A stretch of 43,873 nucleotides of DNA from Pseudomonadota bacterium (GCA_023426505.1 JAFAAP010000078.1:1-43873), one strand, 5' to 3'. Shown: positions 7,060 to 16,076, counted from the first letter of the stretch. Translations and numbers: made by a program. Notes: generated from the letters alone by a model not told the origin.

Positions 7060-8886
7060 ATGAAGCTGCGCAACATCGCCATCATCGCCCACGTCGACCA
7101 TGGCAAGACCACCCTCGTCGACAAGCTGCTCCAGCAGTCCGGCGCCTTCCGCGAGAACCAGCGCGTGGAAGAGCGCGCGATGGACTCCAACGACCTCGAG
7201 AAGGAGCGCGGCATCACCATCCTGGCCAAGGCGACCTCGGTCGTCTGGAAGGACACCCGCATCAACATCGTCGACACCCCCGGCCACGCCGACTTCGGCG
7301 GCGAGGTCGAGCGCATCCTGAGCATGGTCGACGGCGCGATCGTTCTGGTCGACGCCGCCGAAGGCCCGATGCCGCAGACCAAGTTCGTGGTGTCCAAGGC
7401 GCTCAAGATCGGCCTGAAGCCGATCGTGGCCATCAACAAGATCGACCGCCCGGACGCCCGTCACCAGGAGGTCATCAACGAGGTGTTCGACCTCTTCGCG
7501 GCGCTCGACGCCACCGACGAGCAGCTCGACTTCCCGATCCTCTACGGATCCGGCCGCAACGGCTGGATGGCGAAGTCCCCGGAAGGCCCGAGCGACGAGG
7601 GCTTGGCGCCGCTCTTCGACCTCGTGCTCGAGCACGTGCCCCCGGCCAAGACCGAGGAGGGTCCGTTCCGCATGCTCGGCACGCTGCTGGAAGCCAATCC
7701 CTTCCTGGGCCGCATCGTCACGGGCCGCATCAGCTCCGGCTCGGTGAAGCCGAACCAGACGATCAAGGTCCTCGACCGCGAGGGCAACGTGGTCGAGACC
7801 GGCCGCGTGTCCAAGATCCTGGCCTTCCGCGGCCTGGAGCGCCAGCCGATTGAGGTCGGCGAGGCGGGCGACATCGTGTCGATCGCGGGCCTCGTGAAGG
7901 GCTCGGTGGCCGACACCTTCTGCGCCCCTGAGAACGACATCCCGATCCAGGCCCAGCCGATCGATCCGCCGACCGTGACCATGTCGTTCATCGTCAATGA
8001 CAGCCCGCTCGCGGGCACCGAGGGCGACAAGGTGACGAGCCGCATGATCCGCGACCGCCTGTTCAAGGAAGCGGAAGGCAACGTGACCCTGAAGATCGAG
8101 GAAGCCGCCGACAAGGACTCGTTCTACGTGTCCGGCCGCGGCGAGCTCCAGCTCGCGATCCTGATCGAGACCATGCGCCGCGAGGGCTTCGAGCTCGCCG
8201 TGTCGCGCCCCCGCGTGGTGTTCGAGAAGGACGAGAACGGGCAGCTGCTCGAGCCCGTCGAGGAAGTGGTGATCGACGTGGACGAGGAATTCTCCGGCGT
8301 CGTGGTGCAGAAGATGTCCGAGCGCCGCGCCGAGATGGTCGAGATGCGTCCCTCGGGCGGCAATCGCCAGCGCCTCGTGTTCTACGCTCCGACCCGTGGC
8401 CTCATCGGCTACCAGAGCGAACTGCTCACCGACACCCGCGGCACCGCGATCATGAACCGCTTGTTCCACGCCTACGAGCCCTACAAGGGCGAGATCGCGG
8501 GACGGCGCAACGGCGTGCTGATCTCCAACGACTCCGGCGAGGCCGTGGCCTATGCCCTGTGGAACCTGGAAGACCGCGGTCCGATGATGATCGAGCCCGG
8601 CTGGAAGGTGTACCAGGGCATGATCGTGGGCGAGCACAACCGCGAGAACGACCTCGAGGTGAACGTGCTCAAGGGCAAGAAGCTCACCAACATCCGCACG
8701 ACCTCGAAGGACGAGGCGGTGCGCCTGACGCCGCCGATCCGCATGACCCTGGAGCGCTCGCTCGCCTGGATCGAGGACGACGAGCTGGTCGAGGTGACCC
8801 CGAAGTCGATCCGCATCCGCAAGGCGATCCTCGACCCGAACGACCGCAAGCGCGCCGAAAAGCAGAAGGAAGCGCTGAGCGCGTAA
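7060..8886 (+). CDS. typA: Translational GTPase TypA/BipA
   Basis: The 608-residue product has the usual TypA length and domain order: a GTPase domain with G1 AHVDHGKTT at 10-18, RGIT (switch I) at 50-53, DTPGH at 72-76 and NKID at 126-129; then EF-Tu-like domain II, EF-G-like domains III and V (EVVIDVDEEFSGVVVQKM; YAPTRGLIGYQSEL), and the TypA-specific C-terminal domain. It binds 70S ribosomes and supports large-subunit assembly and growth at low temperature or under stress. The ATG at 7060 gives the family's normal N-terminus (MKLRNIAIIAHVDHG); the 31 extra residues readable upstream are not conserved-looking. It is monocistronic, with a terminator directly behind. Confidence 0.98.
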   Translation: MKLRNIAIIAHVDHGKTTLVDKLLQQSGAFRENQRVEERAMDSNDLEKERGITILAKATSVVWKDTRINIVDTPGHADFGGEVERILSMVDGAIVLVDAAEGPMPQTKFVVSKALKIGLKPIVAINKIDRPDARHQEVINEVFDLFAALDATDEQLDFPILYGSGRNGWMAKSPEGPSDEGLAPLFDLVLEHVPPAKTEEGPFRMLGTLLEANPFLGRIVTGRISSGSVKPNQTIKVLDREGNVVETGRVSKILAFRGLERQPIEVGEAGDIVSIAGLVKGSVADTFCAPENDIPIQAQPIDPPTVTMSFIVNDSPLAGTEGDKVTSRMIRDRLFKEAEGNVTLKIEEAADKDSFYVSGRGELQLAILIETMRREGFELAVSRPRVVFEKDENGQLLEPVEEVVIDVDEEFSGVVVQKMSERRAEMVEMRPSGGNRQRLVFYAPTRGLIGYQSELLTDTRGTAIMNRLFHAYEPYKGEIAGRRNGVLISNDSGEAVAYALWNLEDRGPMMIEPGWKVYQGMIVGEHNRENDLEVNVLKGKKLTNIRTTSKDEAVRLTPPIRMTLERSLAWIEDDELVEVTPKSIRIRKAILDPNDRKRAEKQKEALSA

Positions 8887-8907
8887 GCGTTCCCGCTCCG
8901 AAGAGAC

Positions 8908-8935
8908 AAAGGCCGCCCGGAGGGGCGGCCTTTTT
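8908..8935 (+). terminator. Intrinsic terminator of typA
   Basis: Stem GGCCGCCC-GGAG-GGGCGGCC (8911-8930) is followed by TTTTT, 25 bases after the typA stop codon. It also lies beyond the 3' end of the minus-strand small-protein operon. Confidence 0.9.
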
Positions 8936-8976
8936 CATATCTGTCTGGTGTGCTCCGGATGAGGAACGAGAGGCGA

Positions 8977-9144
8977 TTATCCCTCTGCCTTGCTGCCCTG
9001 CCCCTTCTTGGCGCCCTCGCCCATGGGATCGGTGGAGTCCTCGCCCGAAGCGTTCGGGTTCTCACGCCCCTGCGGAGTCAGGCGCGGAGCGCTGATGTCC
9101 TCCTCGGTGGCCTGGTTCGGTTTCTTGCTGTCGGACTGAGCCAT
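8977..9144 (-). CDS. Tiny hydrophilic protein, last gene of small-protein operon
   Basis: The 55-residue product lacks Cys, Trp, Phe and Tyr and has a single Leu. It is rich in Ser, Gly, Glu, Lys, Asp and Asn, and ends KKGQGSKAEG. The strand and start are supported by AGGAGAGG seven bases before the ATG and by its place 19 bases after the next small gene. No domain is recognised. The composition resembles hydrophilins and other disordered stress proteins. Confidence 0.62.
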   Translation of the reverse strand: MAQSDSKKPNQATEEDISAPRLTPQGRENPNASGEDSTDPMGEGAKKGQGSKAEG

Positions 9145-9163
9145 GCTGCATCCTCTCCTGGAT

Positions 9164-9400
9164 CTAAGACTTGCGGCCGGAGCCGTCGGCGCGGCCGCTG
9201 GCGTTTGTGCCGCTGGAAGCGCTGCTGCGGGGGCCGCCCGGCACCGTGTTCGAACCGACGCCGGTGGTGTTTTCATCCGATGCGCCGCCGAGGTCGAAAC
9301 CCGGACGGTCCTCCGCCCCGGCCTCGGGCTTGCGCTTCGCCGCCTTCGGATCGGGCCGCTCGGTCGGAACCCGGGGCTCCGAGGGTTTGTGTCCTGTCAT
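9164..9400 (-). CDS. Small hydrophilic protein, operon gene 4
   Basis: The 78-residue product is basic at the N-terminus (PDPKAAKRKPEAG) and Gly/Ser/Asn-rich after residue 35, with no Cys or Trp and few aliphatic residues, so it is predicted to be disordered. The ATG has AGGAG at good spacing. It starts 22 bases after the preceding gene and ends 19 bases before the following one. No family is recognised. Confidence 0.6.
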   Translation of the reverse strand: MTGHKPSEPRVPTERPDPKAAKRKPEAGAEDRPGFDLGGASDENTTGVGSNTVPGGPRSSASSGTNASGRADGSGRKS

Positions 9401-9422
9401 CGTGCGCTCCTGAAATGAGTCG

Positions 9423-9671
9423 TCATCCGCCAGCCGGATCGACGTCGCTGTCCCGGCTGGCCGAGGGAAGCGTTCCGGCGCCGGGCGTGGCGTCGGGATT
9501 GGTCAGCGAGGGGTCCGCGTGGGGTCCGGCAGGCGGGGTGTCGCCTGCCGCCCGCTCCTTCTTGCCGGTATCCTTGTTCGAGGATGCCTGGCGTTCCTGC
9601 TCCTTGGCGGGATCGGTCCGCCCGGCGTCACCGTAGTCCTGCGTGTGATTGCCGTAGCCTGCATTGCCCAT
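9423..9671 (-). CDS. Small hydrophilic protein, operon gene 3
   Basis: The 82-residue product starts MGNAGYGNHTQDYGDAGR and is rich in Asp, Pro, Gly, Ala and Lys, with no Cys or Trp. The ATG at 9671 has AGGAGAG four bases upstream; the in-frame TTG five codons earlier would sit on that site and is unlikely. It looks disordered. No family is recognised, and its neighbours on both sides are the same kind of protein. Confidence 0.6.
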   Translation of the reverse strand: MGNAGYGNHTQDYGDAGRTDPAKEQERQASSNKDTGKKERAAGDTPPAGPHADPSLTNPDATPGAGTLPSASRDSDVDPAGG

Positions 9672-9689
9672 GGGGCTCTCCTGCAATTC

Positions 9690-9974
9690 TCAAGATTCGT
9701 CGTGTTCTCTCTCGGCCCGGTAGAGACCGCCGGCGACCTTGCGGTCGTCCTCGGCGCCGCGGGACCCCATCTGGTCGGAATGCCCGTTCGAGGAACCGCC
9801 GATCGCCGGGTTGCCGGGCAGCTGCGACCGTTCAGCGGCCTCGGCGGCGCGGTCGGAATCCGTCCGGCCGCCGCCTTCCTGCTTCACGATCTCGGCCTGC
9901 TGACGGGTCTGGTGACCTCCGGCCACGGGCGGGCCTTCGGCGCGGCCGACGATGTTGTCGTTCTTCTTGGGCAT
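9690..9974 (-). CDS. Small hydrophilic protein, operon gene 2
   Basis: The 94-residue product begins MPKKNDNIVGRAEGPPVAGG and continues with Gln/Glu/Arg/Asp-rich sequence (RQQAEIVKQEGGGRTDSDRAAEAAERSQLPGNPAIGG). It has no Cys or Trp. The ATG at 9974 lies four bases after the stop of the first operon gene, which suggests coupled translation. The order-to-disorder balance and charge pattern are hydrophilin-like; no family is recognised. Confidence 0.6.
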   Translation of the reverse strand: MPKKNDNIVGRAEGPPVAGGHQTRQQAEIVKQEGGGRTDSDRAAEAAERSQLPGNPAIGGSSNGHSDQMGSRGAEDDRKVAGGLYRAEREHDES

Positions 9975-9978
9975 GCGA

Positions 9979-10329
9979 TCAGCCCTCGTCCTTGCCGTTG
10001 ACGGCGGTCGCGCGCTCGATCGCCTCGGCGGTGGCGTCCTTGTCGTCCGGGCCGAGGCTCGCATCGCTCAGATGCTTGGTGGTCTCGGGCGTCTCGGCGG
10101 CCGTGAGATCGCTGTGATCGTCCGCCTTGCCGCCGGCTCCCATCGTGGCGTTGCGATAGGCGTGCGCCTCCCCGCCGGGCTCGTCCCAGACGCGGCGCAT
10201 GGTGGCGTTGGCCTCCGGCCCGCCGTCGCGGTTGGGATCGACCGGGCTGTCGTTTCCGCCGCGCTGCTCGTTGCGGATCTGGTCCGCACTCTGATCTTTC
10301 AACGAATGGGGGGCGCGTCTCTCCGCCAT
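9979..10329 (-). CDS. Small hydrophilic protein, first gene of small-protein operon
   Basis: The 116-residue product (MAERRAPHSLKDQSADQIRNEQRGGNDSP...) is rich in Asp, Glu, Ala, Asn and Gly, with one Trp and no Cys. A short helix-prone end (DDKDATAEAIERATAVNGKDEG) closes it. AAGGAG lies six bases before the ATG. It leads a run of five same-strand genes separated by 4, 18, 22 and 19 bases. The role is unknown; stress protection is inferred only from composition and from a weak general-stress-type promoter upstream. Confidence 0.65.
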   Translation of the reverse strand: MAERRAPHSLKDQSADQIRNEQRGGNDSPVDPNRDGGPEANATMRRVWDEPGGEAHAYRNATMGAGGKADDHSDLTAAETPETTKHLSDASLGPDDKDATAEAIERATAVNGKDEG

Positions 10330-10354
10330 GGGGAACTCCTTTTGCTGGGGGGAG

Positions 10355-10379
10355 AACACGGCGGAACCGGAGAGGTTCT
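10355..10379 (-). promoter_or_regulatory. Possible EcfG-type promoter of small-protein operon
   Basis: On the minus strand AGAAC, a 16-base spacer and TGTT lie 26 bases before the first ATG. The alphaproteobacterial general-stress (EcfG) consensus is GGAAC-N16/17-CGTT, so each box has one mismatch. Position and spacing fit, but the match is weak. Confidence 0.3.
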
Positions 10380-10423
10380 GGTCACGCTTGGCAGAACCGC
10401 GGTCAAAAGCTTTTGAGCAAAAG

Positions 10424-10446
10424 AAAAAGGCGGCCGAAGCCGCCTT
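10424..10446 (-). terminator. Intrinsic terminator of cysK
   Basis: On the minus strand AAGGCGGC-TTCG-GCCGCCTT runs into TTTTTCTTTT, 24 bases after the cysK stop. It insulates cysK from the small-protein operon downstream. Confidence 0.9.
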
Positions 10447-10470
10447 GATCCGCGACGAGTGCGACGAGGC

Positions 10471-11454
<984 letters not shown>

Positions 11455-11498
11455 GGGGGTCCTCCTCGAAATACAGGAGATCTTTATTCCTTTTTGCA

Positions 11499-11516
11499 GC
11501 AATTGTCGATAATTGC
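11499..11516. promoter_or_regulatory. Candidate Rrf2 operator before cysK
   Basis: GCAATTGTCGATAATTGC is an 18-base inverted repeat with one symmetric mismatch pair (arms GCAATT / AATTGC around a TCGA core). It lies 45-62 bases before the cysK ATG and just behind the Rrf2 gene. Size and symmetry fit a dimeric Rrf2-family site. Confidence 0.5.
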
Positions 11517-11529
11517 CTGATTTCACATA

Positions 11530-11979
11530 CTATATCGTGAAATCAACAGGAACATTCGGCTCGACGGCCGCCTCGGCCTGAGCCTGACTGCAGAGATCCT
11601 CGACCGTTACCTGATCCAATTCCGCCAGGAACGCTTCGGTTCCGCGCTTCACGAGGGGCTCGATCACACGCTCCGCCAGCCGGGATTCGGGCCGCGGCGA
11701 GGCGGCGTCTTCTTCGGTCGCCGTGATGGCGACGCGCACGATATCGCCCGCCGTGATCCGCCGCCTCTCCCGCGCGAGCTCATAGCCGCCCCTGGGGCCG
11801 CGCACGCCCTTGAGGATGCCGTGGCGCACGAGGGCCTGAAGCACCGGTTCGAGATGGCGCGGCGGCAGGTTGTGCCGGGCCGCCAGCGCCTTGGCCGAGA
11901 CCGGCATGGGGCGCGCGTGGAGAGCGATGTCCGTGACGGCCGCGATGGCCAGCAGGGAACGGCGGGAGAGAAAGTTCAT
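11530..11979 (-). CDS. Rrf2-family transcriptional regulator
   Basis: The 149-residue product has the Rrf2 winged helix: MNFLSRRSLLAIAAVTDIALHAR, the recognition segment LPPRHLEPVLQALVRHGILKGVRGPRGGYELAR, and a C-terminal dimerisation helix. It lacks the three-Cys Fe-S cluster motif of IscR and has only one Cys (about 130), so it probably senses a ligand or a partner protein. Its position in front of cysK recalls Bacillus CymR, an Rrf2 repressor that works with CysK; that parallel is inference. Its start overlaps the dut stop by ATGA, so it is co-transcribed with the dut-coaBC block. Confidence 0.9.
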   Translation of the reverse strand: MNFLSRRSLLAIAAVTDIALHARPMPVSAKALAARHNLPPRHLEPVLQALVRHGILKGVRGPRGGYELARERRRITAGDIVRVAITATEEDAASPRPESRLAERVIEPLVKRGTEAFLAELDQVTVEDLCSQAQAEAAVEPNVPVDFTI

Positions 11980-12446
11980 GAGTTCTCGGTCCTCACGAGC
12001 CCGGTCGATCCGAAGCCCGACGCGGAGCGCGCAGTCTCGTCCACATCCGCCACCTCCACCAGCTCCACCATGGTGACGGGGGCCACCACCATCTGGGCGA
12101 TGCGCATGCCGCGGGTGATCGTGAACGGCTCCTGGCCCAGATTGACGAGCAGCACCTGCACCTCGCCGCGATAATCCGCGTCGATGGTGCCCGGCGCATT
12201 GAGAACAGTCACTCCATGCTTCAGGGCGAGGCCGGACCGGGGACGCACCTGCGCCTCGTATCCGGGCTCGAGCTGGATCACGAGGCCGGTCGGGATCAGC
12301 GCGCGCTGCGAGGGCGCCAGCACGACCGGCCCGTCCGCCGGATTGGCGGCCACGAGATCCATGCCGGCGGCGCCGGCCGTCTCGTAGCGCGGAAGCGGCA
12401 GGTCCCGGTTGTGGTCCAGGCGCCGGACGCGAAGCAGACGGCTCAT
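11976..12446 (-). CDS. dut: dUTP diphosphatase
   Basis: The 156-residue trimeric dUTPase hydrolyses dUTP to dUMP and pyrophosphate, keeping uracil out of DNA and feeding dTMP synthesis. The family motifs appear in order: AGMDLVA (1), RPRSGLALKHG (2), GTIDADYRGEV (3), RGMRIAQMVV (4) and the flexible C-terminal motif 5 GFGSTG. Its start overlaps the coaBC stop (ATGA), and its stop overlaps the start of the Rrf2 gene, so it is embedded in one operon. Confidence 0.97.
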   Translation of the reverse strand: MSRLLRVRRLDHNRDLPLPRYETAGAAGMDLVAANPADGPVVLAPSQRALIPTGLVIQLEPGYEAQVRPRSGLALKHGVTVLNAPGTIDADYRGEVQVLLVNLGQEPFTITRGMRIAQMVVAPVTMVELVEVADVDETARSASGFGSTGLVRTENS

Positions 12447-13654
12447 GCCTTGCCGCCCCCGTTCCAGGCGCCGAGCCGCTCGACCAGCCGGCGCGCGACC
12501 TCCGCCTTGTCGAGGGTCGGCCAGGTCTCGACACCGGCCGGGCTGACGAGGTGCACCGTGTTCCGGTCACCGCCCATCACGCCGCCTTCCGCGGAGACGT
12601 CGTTGGCCACGATGAGGTCGCAGCCCTTCTTGGCGAGCTTGCGCTTGGCGTGTTCGATCACGTGCTCGGTCTCGGCCGCGAACCCGACCATCAGGGGCGG
12701 ACGCCCCTCGTTGCGGCGGGAGATGGTGGCGAGGATGTCGGGGTTCTCGGTGAGAGCGAATTCCGGCAGCTTGCCGCCGTCCTTCTTGATCTTCTGCTCA
12801 CCCGCATTCGCCACCCGCCAGTCTGCGACGGCGGCCGCGAAGATGCCGATATCGGCGGGAAGCGCCTGCTCCACGGCCGCGAGCATGTCCCGCGCGCTTT
12901 CGACCCGGATGGTGGCGACGCCCACGGGATCCGGCAGATCGACCGGCCCGGACACCAGGGTCACCCGCGCGCCGGCTTCGGCCGCCGCCTTCGCGATGGC
13001 GTGGCCCTGCTTGCCGGAGGAGCGGTTGGCGATGTAGCGCACCGGATCGATCGGCTCATGGGTCGGGCCCGAGGTGACGATCACGTGCTTGCCGGCGAGC
13101 GGCCCCGACGGCGCCAGAAGCCGCTCGACCGCCGCGACGATCTCCAGCGGCTCGGACATGCGGCCGGGCCCCGTCTCGGCCTCGGCCATCGCGCCCTCGT
13201 TCGGGCCGACCACCCGCACGCCATCGGCCTGCAAGGCCGCGAGGTTGCGCTGCGTCGCCGGGTGCAGCCACATGCGCACGTTCATGGCCGGGGCGACCAG
13301 GATCGGGAGCGTCGTGGCGAGGAGCACGGTGGATGCGAGATCGTCCGCATGGCCGCCGGCCATCTTGGCCATCAGGTTGGCGGTGGCGGGCGCGACCACG
13401 ACCGCGTCCGCATCCCGCGCCAGGCGGATATGGCCGATATCCGCCTCGTCCTCCCGGTCGAACAGGTCCGTGTGCGTGCGCTGGCCCGAGATCGCGGAGG
13501 CCGCGAGCGGCGTCACGAACTCCTGGGCGCCCTTCGTCATGATGCAGCGGACGGAGGCGCCGCGCTCGCGCAGGCGGCGGATCAGGTCGAGGGACTTGTA
13601 GGCCGCGATGCCGCCGCCGATGACGAGGAGGATCCGTTTGCCCGAGAGCGCCAT
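12443..13654 (-). CDS. coaBC: Bifunctional phosphopantothenoylcysteine decarboxylase/synthetase
   Basis: The 403-residue product joins the FMN-dependent decarboxylase CoaC (about 1-185; catalytic His in GHIRLARDAD, PAMNVRMW motif) to the CTP-dependent ligase CoaB (about 190-403; NRSSGKQGHAIA, AAAVADWR, KIKK). Together they convert 4'-phosphopantothenate to 4'-phosphopantetheine in CoA synthesis. The loop before GPGRM reads EGAMAEAETGPGRMSEP and lacks the Cys that in E. coli (Cys158) completes the decarboxylation. The start is an ATG two bases after the ubiB stop, consistent with one transcript from ubiE through dut. Confidence 0.95.
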   Translation of the reverse strand: MALSGKRILLVIGGGIAAYKSLDLIRRLRERGASVRCIMTKGAQEFVTPLAASAISGQRTHTDLFDREDEADIGHIRLARDADAVVVAPATANLMAKMAGGHADDLASTVLLATTLPILVAPAMNVRMWLHPATQRNLAALQADGVRVVGPNEGAMAEAETGPGRMSEPLEIVAAVERLLAPSGPLAGKHVIVTSGPTHEPIDPVRYIANRSSGKQGHAIAKAAAEAGARVTLVSGPVDLPDPVGVATIRVESARDMLAAVEQALPADIGIFAAAVADWRVANAGEQKIKKDGGKLPEFALTENPDILATISRRNEGRPPLMVGFAAETEHVIEHAKRKLAKKGCDLIVANDVSAEGGVMGGDRNTVHLVSPAGVETWPTLDKAEVARRLVERLGAWNGGGKA

Positions 13655-13656
13655 CG

Positions 13657-15228
13657 TCAGAACCTTCCGATCAGCATGATCATCAGCGAGGCCGCGATGA
13701 TCCACAAGGCCGCCGTGCTCCAGCGGTTGCCCCGCGCCTCGGCCCGGCCGATGGCCGCGACGCTGTCCCGGTCGAGGGAGACGCCGCGGGCGGTCACGTC
13801 CTCGAGCTGGTTGAGCACCCGCTCCGCCCGCAGGGCGAGGTCCGGCAGGTCGCCGACGACGCCGGCCAGGGTCCACAGGCCGTTGCCGGCCTGCTCGATG
13901 CGGCCGATGGGCCCGAGATGGCGCTCGATCCATTCGCGCACCACCGGCTCGGAGGTGGTCCACATGTCGAGCTTCGGGTCGAGGTTGCGGGCGACGCCCT
14001 CCACCACCACCATGGTCTTCTGCAGCATGACGAGCTCGATGCGCGTCGCCATGTCGAACAGGGCCGTGATCTCGAAGAGCAGGGTCAGGAGCTTCGCCAT
14101 CGAGATCTCGTCGGCGCGCCGGTCGTGGATCGGCTCGCCGATGGCCCGGATCGCCTGGGCGAAGTCCTGCACCGAGTGGTGCGGCGGTACGTAGCCGGCC
14201 TCGAAATGCACCTCCGCCACCCGCTGGTAGTCGCGGCGGATGAAGCCGAGCAGGATCTCGGCCAGGAAGCGGCGCTCCTTCATGCCGAGTCGGCCCATAA
14301 TGCCGAAATCGACCGCGACGAGCCGGCCCGCCGGGTCCACGAACAGGTTCCCCGGATGCATGTCCGCATGGAAGAAGCCGTCGCGGATCGCGTGGCGCAG
14401 GAAGGACTGGATCACCGCGCGGGCCAGGGCCACCCGGTCGAAGCCGGCGGCCTCGATGGCCGCGAGGTCGTTGAGGCGGATCCCCTCGATCCAGGTGGTG
14501 GTGAGCACGTCCCGGGCCGTGAGGTCCCATTCGGGCTTCGGCACCCTGAAATCCGGGTCGTCTCTCGTGTTTTCGGCGAGCTCCGACACGGCCGCCGCCT
14601 CGAGGCGCAGGTCCATTTCCACGGAGACAGAGCGGGCGAGCGTCTCGACGATCTCCATGGGCTTCAGGCGACGGGCGTCGGGCACCAGGCGCTCGAAGAG
14701 GCGCGCCGCGGCCCGCATGGCCTGGAGGTCGCGGGCGAAGCCCTCGCGCACGCCCGGCCGCACCACCTTCACGGCCACCGTCTCGACGCCCTCGGGCGTC
14801 CTGATCATGGCCTTGTGGACCTGTGCGATGGAGGCAGCCGCGATCGGCTCGCTGAACTCGAGGAAAAGCGCGTCGATGGGCCGGCCGAGGGCGACCTCGA
14901 TCATGCGCACCGCCTCGGCCTTCGGGAAGGGCGGCATCCGGTCCTGCAGGCGCTCCAGGTCACGGGCGGCCGCGACGCCGACGATGTCGGGGCGCGTCGC
15001 CAGGAACTGGCCGAACTTCACGTAAGACGGCCCGAGCCGGGTGAGCGCCGCCGAGAGGCGGGCCGCGCCGTCGCCGGCGCCCGGCCGCTCGATCAGTCGC
15101 GCGAGGCGCAGGAGCGCCCGGCCCGAGGGCGGGAGCACGTTCGGGTCGACGAGGGCGAGCGCGCCCTCGCGGGCCAGGACGAAGCCGGCCTGGACATTAC
15201 GGGCAAGGTGGACGAGGCTGCCGATCAC
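13657..15228 (-). CDS. ubiB: UbiB, ABC1-type atypical kinase for ubiquinone synthesis
   Basis: The 523-residue product is a UbiB/ABC1/COQ8-family protein needed for ubiquinone synthesis, probably through ATPase activity that helps extract or organise lipid intermediates at the membrane. Visible motifs are KFGQFLATRPD (KxGQ), the Ala-rich loop with PIAAASIAQVHKA, the AVKVVRPGV lysine, HADMHPGNLFV (catalytic loop) and VDFGIMGR (DFG). One or two hydrophobic helices end the protein (about 500-523, STAALWIIAASLMIMLIG). It lies one base after ubiE and two bases before coaBC. Confidence 0.96.
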   Translation of the reverse strand: MIGSLVHLARNVQAGFVLAREGALALVDPNVLPPSGRALLRLARLIERPGAGDGAARLSAALTRLGPSYVKFGQFLATRPDIVGVAAARDLERLQDRMPPFPKAEAVRMIEVALGRPIDALFLEFSEPIAAASIAQVHKAMIRTPEGVETVAVKVVRPGVREGFARDLQAMRAAARLFERLVPDARRLKPMEIVETLARSVSVEMDLRLEAAAVSELAENTRDDPDFRVPKPEWDLTARDVLTTTWIEGIRLNDLAAIEAAGFDRVALARAVIQSFLRHAIRDGFFHADMHPGNLFVDPAGRLVAVDFGIMGRLGMKERRFLAEILLGFIRRDYQRVAEVHFEAGYVPPHHSVQDFAQAIRAIGEPIHDRRADEISMAKLLTLLFEITALFDMATRIELVMLQKTMVVVEGVARNLDPKLDMWTTSEPVVREWIERHLGPIGRIEQAGNGLWTLAGVVGDLPDLALRAERVLNQLEDVTARGVSLDRDSVAAIGRAEARGNRWSTAALWIIAASLMIMLIGRF

Positions 15229-15229
15229 G

Positions 15230-15979
15230 TCAGATCTTCCAGCCCGAATGGATCGCCACGACCCCGGCCGTCAGGGCGCGGTGGGTCACGCGCCGGAAGC
15301 CCGCCTCCTCGATCATGCGCGCGAAGGCGGCGGGCGGCGGGAAGCGGCGGATCGATTCGACGAGGTACTGGTAGGATTCCGCATCGCCGGTCACCATCTG
15401 GCCGAGCCGCGGAATGACGTTGAACGAATAGGCGTCGTAGATCCTGTCCAGGCCCGGCACGTCGACCTTGGAGAATTCCAGGCATAGAAAGCGTCCGCCG
15501 GGTTTCAGCACCCGGTGCGCCTCGCGGAGCGCCGCGTCGATGCGCGGCACGTTCCGGATGCCGAACGCGATGGTGTAGGCGTCATAGGTCTTCGACTCGA
15601 GCGGCAGCTCCTCCGCATTGGCCTCGACGAAGTCGATGCGCCCGTCATAGCGGTGTCCGGCCCGCTCGCGCCCCACCTTCAGCATCTCGCCGTTGATGTC
15701 GAGCACGGTCACATGGGTCTGCGGCCCGCCCGCCTCGAGGATGCGGAAGGCGACGTCGCCGGTGCCGCCCGCCACGTCCAGGTGCCGGAACGGCCGGTCG
15801 CGCGGCGGCCGCAGGGTGGTGACGAGGGCCTCCTTCCAGAGCCGGTGGAGACCCGCCGACATGAGGTCGTTCATGAGATCGTAGCGGCCCGCGACCGAGT
15901 GGAAGACCTCGTTGACCCGCCCCTGCTTCTCGGAGAGCGGCACGGATTGGAACCCAAAATGGGTCTTCTCGTCGGTCAT
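15230..15979 (-). CDS. ubiE: Ubiquinone/menaquinone C-methyltransferase UbiE
   Basis: The 249-residue class I SAM methyltransferase performs the C-methylation step of ubiquinone synthesis. The N-terminal segment VNEVFHSVAGRYDLMNDLMSAGLHRLWK is the UbiE/COQ5 signature. The SAM-binding motif is LDVAGGTGDVAF and the second signature is GIRNVPRIDAALREAHRVLKPGG. It is the first gene of a minus-strand operon with ubiB, coaBC, dut and probably the Rrf2 gene, and is divergent from mutM with under 100 bases between them. Confidence 0.97.
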   Translation of the reverse strand: MTDEKTHFGFQSVPLSEKQGRVNEVFHSVAGRYDLMNDLMSAGLHRLWKEALVTTLRPPRDRPFRHLDVAGGTGDVAFRILEAGGPQTHVTVLDINGEMLKVGRERAGHRYDGRIDFVEANAEELPLESKTYDAYTIAFGIRNVPRIDAALREAHRVLKPGGRFLCLEFSKVDVPGLDRIYDAYSFNVIPRLGQMVTGDAESYQYLVESIRRFPPPAAFARMIEEAGFRRVTHRALTAGVVAIHSGWKI

Positions 15980-16076
15980 GGGCTCAGAAACCTCTCACGT
16001 GCATGTTGCCGCGATCCATAGCGGATGCGGGCCCGGAAGGCTATGTAAGGAGGCTCCGGAACCGAAGAGATGGTTG

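Noticed and set aside
7012..8637. A 541-residue reading frame on the minus strand across typA
   Set aside because: It mirrors typA codons in high-GC DNA, has no recognisable domains and lies inside a highly conserved gene. Similar long shadow frames occur opposite coaBC/ubiB, gyrB and the LOV kinase.
8977..10329. Possibility that the small-protein genes are decayed fragments of a larger gene
   Set aside because: Each has its own start, ribosome binding site and stop, with regular spacing and no shared frame. They read as separate intact small genes.
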